Source of the DNA: Betaproteobacteria bacterium
GTDB taxonomy: Bacteria > Pseudomonadota > Gammaproteobacteria > Burkholderiales > Usitatibacteraceae
Direction: 5' to 3'
Assembly: GCA_016708825.1 (NCBI GenBank)
Contig: JADJEZ010000004.1
Location: 124,001-188,000 of the forward strand
Length of the DNA: 64,000 nt
Below the pieces are notes generated by a model that did not search any database, was not told the DNA's origin, and saw nothing but the letters and a program-made list of their open reading frames with translations. Position 1 is the first letter of the stretch. The number at the start of each line of letters is the position of its first letter. Shown here in pieces: positions 59,287 through 64,000 of this stretch. A program made the translations under genes and the position numbers.

Positions 59287-59982
59287 ATGACCTCCCTTCC
59301 GCCCCGGAAAGCCGCCATCGGCGAACGCACCCAGGCCCTCAAGGCGGTTCCGTTCTTCACGCAGATGAACGACCAGGAGCTGGACGTCATCCGTTCCGTG
59401 GCGGTCGAGAAGAGCTACCCGAAGCACGCTGTCGTCCTCACCGAGGGCGAGATCGGCGACTCGCTCTACATGATCGAGTCCGGGCGCGTGAAGATCTTCA
59501 TCGGCGACGAGGAGGGGCGCGAGATCATCCTGAAGCTCCTCGGCGCCGGGCACTTCTTCGGGGAGATGTCGATGATCGACCAGCAGCCGCGCTCGGCGTC
59601 GGTGACGACGCTGGAGCCGTCGACCTTCCTGATCCTCTCCCACCAGGCGTTCGAGCACTGCCTCGAGCGGGCCCCGCGCATGGCGAACATGGTGCTGCGC
59701 GTCCTCGCCCAGCGCGTGCGCGAGGCCGACCGCAAGATCGGCACGCTGGCACTCATGGACGTGTACGGACGCGTGGCGAGCACGCTGCTCGAGCTCGCGG
59801 TGAACACCAACGGCAAGCTCGTGGTGAGCGAGAAGCTCTCGCAACAGGACCTCGCCAACATGGTGGGCGCCTCGCGCGAGATGGTGAACCGGATACTCAA
59901 GGACCTCTCGGACCGCGGCTTCATCGCGGTGGAGTCGAAGTCGATCACGATCATCAACCGCGAGCTGCCGCCCTCCCTGTAG
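59287..59982 (+). CDS. Crp/Fnr-family transcriptional regulator
   Basis: A 231-residue regulator. The cyclic-nucleotide-binding fold (about 18-135) contains LTEGEIGDSLYMIESGRVKI and LGAGHFFGEMSMIDQQPRSA, with the PRSA and GEMS positions seen in cAMP/c-di-GMP binders. A dimer helix and a winged HTH follow, with SQQDLANMVGASREMVNRIL as recognition region, a Crp-like rather than Fnr-like helix. There is no N-terminal cysteine cluster, so it is not an oxygen-sensing FNR. It resembles the Clp/Crp subgroup; the ligand is unknown. Almost no leader is visible. Confidence 0.88.
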   Translation: MTSLPPRKAAIGERTQALKAVPFFTQMNDQELDVIRSVAVEKSYPKHAVVLTEGEIGDSLYMIESGRVKIFIGDEEGREIILKLLGAGHFFGEMSMIDQQPRSASVTTLEPSTFLILSHQAFEHCLERAPRMANMVLRVLAQRVREADRKIGTLALMDVYGRVASTLLELAVNTNGKLVVSEKLSQQDLANMVGASREMVNRILKDLSDRGFIAVESKSITIINRELPPSL

Positions 59983-60053
59983 CGCCCCGTATCGCCCGCG
60001 CCGCCCGCCGTAGCCGCAGCGCCCTATAATCGGCCATCACGAGTTCCGACCTG

Positions 60054-62326
<2,273 letters not shown>

Positions 62327-62330
<4 letters not shown>

Positions 62331-62995
62331 GGTACGCGCGCATCTTTCTCGCGGCCTTCGCCGCGTGGGCGGCCACTGGCGCATCGGCGGGCGCGGTCGA
62401 CGCCTTTCTCGCCTTCACCGCCTCGACGCGAACGGCCACGGCGCGGTTCGAGCAACGCGTGCTCGACCGTTCGGGCCGCGAGGTGGAGCGCTCCACGGGC
62501 TCGTTCGCCTTCTCCCGGCCCGGCCGCTTCCGGTGGGCCTACGACAAGCCCGTCTCGAGCCTCATCGTGGCCGACGGCACGCGGCTGTGGCTTCACGACG
62601 AGGACCTGAACCAGGTCACCGTGCGGCCCATGGACCGCGTGCTCTCCGCAACCCCGGCGGCGCTGCTCGCCGGCCGCGAGGACGTGACGGCCGTGTTCAC
62701 GCTGCGGGAGGCGGGACGCGATGGCGGGCTCGACTGGCTGGAGGCGGTGCCCAGGGAACGCGACACGGGCTTCGAGCGCGTGCGCATCGGCATGAAGGGC
62801 ACGGTTCCGGCGGTCATGGAACTCGAGGACTCCCTGGGCGGGCGCACGGTGCTGGAATTCCCGCGCTTCCAGGCAGGTGCGCGCGTCGATCCGGCGGACT
62901 TCCGCTTCACGCCGCCCAAGGGCGCGGACGTGTTGGACGAGATGGCCGTGACCGGCTCGCCGCGGGCCGCGGGAAACGCGCCGGGGAAGCCCTAG
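62327..62995 (+). CDS. lolA: outer-membrane lipoprotein carrier protein LolA
   Basis: A 222-residue periplasmic chaperone: signal peptide MRYARIFLAAFAAWAATGAS, then AVDAFLAFTASTRTATARFEQ and GSFAFSRPGRFRWAYDKP, GTRLWLHDEDLNQVTVRPM, and VLEFPRFQAGARVDPADFRF. It ferries lipoproteins from LolCDE to LolB. The GTG at 62327 overlaps the ftsK TGA; ftsK-lolA-rarA is a common proteobacterial order. Confidence 0.94.
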
Positions 62996-63033
62996 GCTTT
63001 CCGCGTCCCCGGACCGCATCGGCCCGCCTGCCC

Positions 63034-64000
63034 ATGAGTGGCTCCCCCGACCTCTTTTCGGCGACCGGCGAGGCCAACGCCCCGCTCGCGGAGCGGCTGC
63101 GTCCCGCGCGGGTGGAGGACGTCGTGGGCCAGCGCCACCTCCTGGATGCGGGCCGGCCGCTCGCCGTGGCGCTCGCCTCGGGAAAGCTCCACTCGATGAT
63201 CCTCTGGGGGCCGCCGGGGGTGGGCAAGACCACGCTCGCCCGCCTCCTCGCGCGGGCGTTCGGCGCGGAGTTCATCGCCATCTCCGCCGTGCTCGCCGGG
63301 GTGAAGGAGATCCGCGAGGCCGTGGAGCGCGCGCGCCTCGCGCGCGAGGCCCACGGCCGGGCGACCATCCTCTTCGTGGACGAGGTGCACCGCTTCAACA
63401 AGTCGCAGCAGGACGCCTTCCTGCCGCACGTGGAGAACGGGCTCTTCACCTTCATCGGGGCGACCACGGAGAATCCATCCTTCGAGGTGAACGGCGCGCT
63501 CCTGTCGCGGGCGCAGGTCTATGTCCTGGAGAGCCTCGGGCAGGAGGATCTCGAACGCCTGGTCATGCGCGGGTTCGAGGCCGAAGGCATCGACGCGACC
63601 TCGGAAGCCCGCAAGCGCATCGCCGAGTTCGCGGACGGCGACGGCAGGCGCGCGCTGAACCTGGTGGAACAGGTCGCGAACGCAGCCCGCTCGGCCGCGC
63701 GGCACGGGGCCGACGTGGAATTCGTCGACGGCGTGGTCACCCGGGCCGGGAGGCGGTTCGACAAGGGCGGCGAGAACTTCTACGACCAGATCTCGGCGCT
63801 GCACAAGAGCGTGCGCGGAAGCGACCCGGACGCCTCGCTCTACTGGATGGTGCGCATGCTCGACGGCGGGGCCGATCCGCGCTACCTCACGCGGCGCATG
63901 ATTCGCATGGCGAGCGAGGACATAGGGCTCGCCGATCCGCGCGCGCTCGAGATGGCGATGCGCGCCGCCGAGGTCTACGAGCGCCTGGGATCCCCGGAGG
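63034..64000 (+). CDS. rarA: replication-associated recombination protein A (AAA+), 3' end off the window
   Basis: An open frame from ATG 63034 to the window end (322 codons seen of about 440). PLAERLRPARVEDVVGQRHL is the family start. Walker A is LWGPPGVGKTTLARLLA, Walker B is TILFVDEVHRFNKSQQDAFL, and sensor 1 is FIGATTENPSFEVNGALLSR. It continues with GENFYDQISALHKSVRGSDP and YLTRRMIRMASEDIGLADP. RarA (MgsA) works at stalled forks with SSB. No breaks are seen. Confidence 0.96.
   Translation, partial: MSGSPDLFSATGEANAPLAERLRPARVEDVVGQRHLLDAGRPLAVALASGKLHSMILWGPPGVGKTTLARLLARAFGAEFIAISAVLAGVKEIREAVERARLAREAHGRATILFVDEVHRFNKSQQDAFLPHVENGLFTFIGATTENPSFEVNGALLSRAQVYVLESLGQEDLERLVMRGFEAEGIDATSEARKRIAEFADGDGRRALNLVEQVANAARSAARHGADVEFVDGVVTRAGRRFDKGGENFYDQISALHKSVRGSDPDASLYWMVRMLDGGADPRYLTRRMIRMASEDIGLADPRALEMAMRAAEVYERLGSPE

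Overview
The window is GC-rich and gene-dense. It carries a gene order typical of betaproteobacteria: gyrA-serC-serA-pheA-hisC-tyrA-aroA-cmk-rpsA-ihfB-lapA-lapB-pyrF-ugd-hldE-hldD-comEA-cysM. A betaproteobacterium (Burkholderiales/Nitrosomonadales-like) is therefore the best guess; genus is not resolvable by eye. No rRNA, tRNA, prophage, insertion sequence or CRISPR array was seen. The only RNA gene found is tmRNA (16455-16819, minus).

Layout. 1-1.6 kb (minus): a partial CHASE2 sensor and a family-2 glycosyltransferase. 1.8-9.1 kb (plus): an anaerobic module with a Wolinella-type fumarate reductase (frdCAB), a Dcu-type C4-dicarboxylate carrier and the ferrous-iron uptake genes feoAB. Each of the three transcription units is preceded, at similar distance, by an FNR-like dyad TTG-N8-CAA. 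9.2-16.4 kb: periplasmic rhodanese, then a carbohydrate patch (GH63-like glucosidase, glucose-dehydrogenase-like SDR, GH13 amylase) and a Sel1-repeat protein. 16.4-20.3 kb (minus): tmRNA, gph, ubiG, an mtaD-like deaminase and an OmpA-domain lipoprotein/porin-like protein. 20.6-41.0 kb (plus): gyrA, serine and aromatic amino acid synthesis, S1, IHF-beta, LapAB, pyrF and the LPS precursor genes ugd/hldE/hldD, ending in a damaged stretch (hldE, a lipoprotein-like gene and comEA) before cysM. 41.0-46.3 kb: an MDR oxidoreductase, a DNA PolB-like exonuclease, a GNAT/FemAB-like protein, nadE, glnB and an unlisted 45-residue membrane protein. 46.3-59.2 kb (minus): one long co-directional run trxB-smr-arnT-SMR-arnB-arnC-formyltransferase-dehydrogenase-purE-purK-histidine kinase-DUF2807-mtfA. 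The middle part is an aminoarabinose (Ara4N, lipid A) operon with ArnA split in two and no arnD. 59.3-64 kb (plus): a Crp/Fnr regulator, ftsK, lolA and a truncated rarA.

How the genes connect. Ugd makes UDP-glucuronate, the substrate of the ArnA dehydrogenase half. hldE/hldD supply heptose for the same LPS, and LapAB controls LPS synthesis. DcuA and FrdCAB together can support fumarate respiration, and FeoAB supplies Fe(II), which dominates without oxygen.

Quality warning. At least fifteen genes or gene remnants contain single-base frameshifts or in-frame stops. These include rpsA and pheA, where a real break would be severe. Several breaks lie in G or C runs. Sequencing or assembly error is the simplest explanation for most. 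The 36.9-40.0 kb stretch is much worse than the rest and may be truly degraded or misassembled. Coordinates of interrupted genes below span the whole inferred reading frame.
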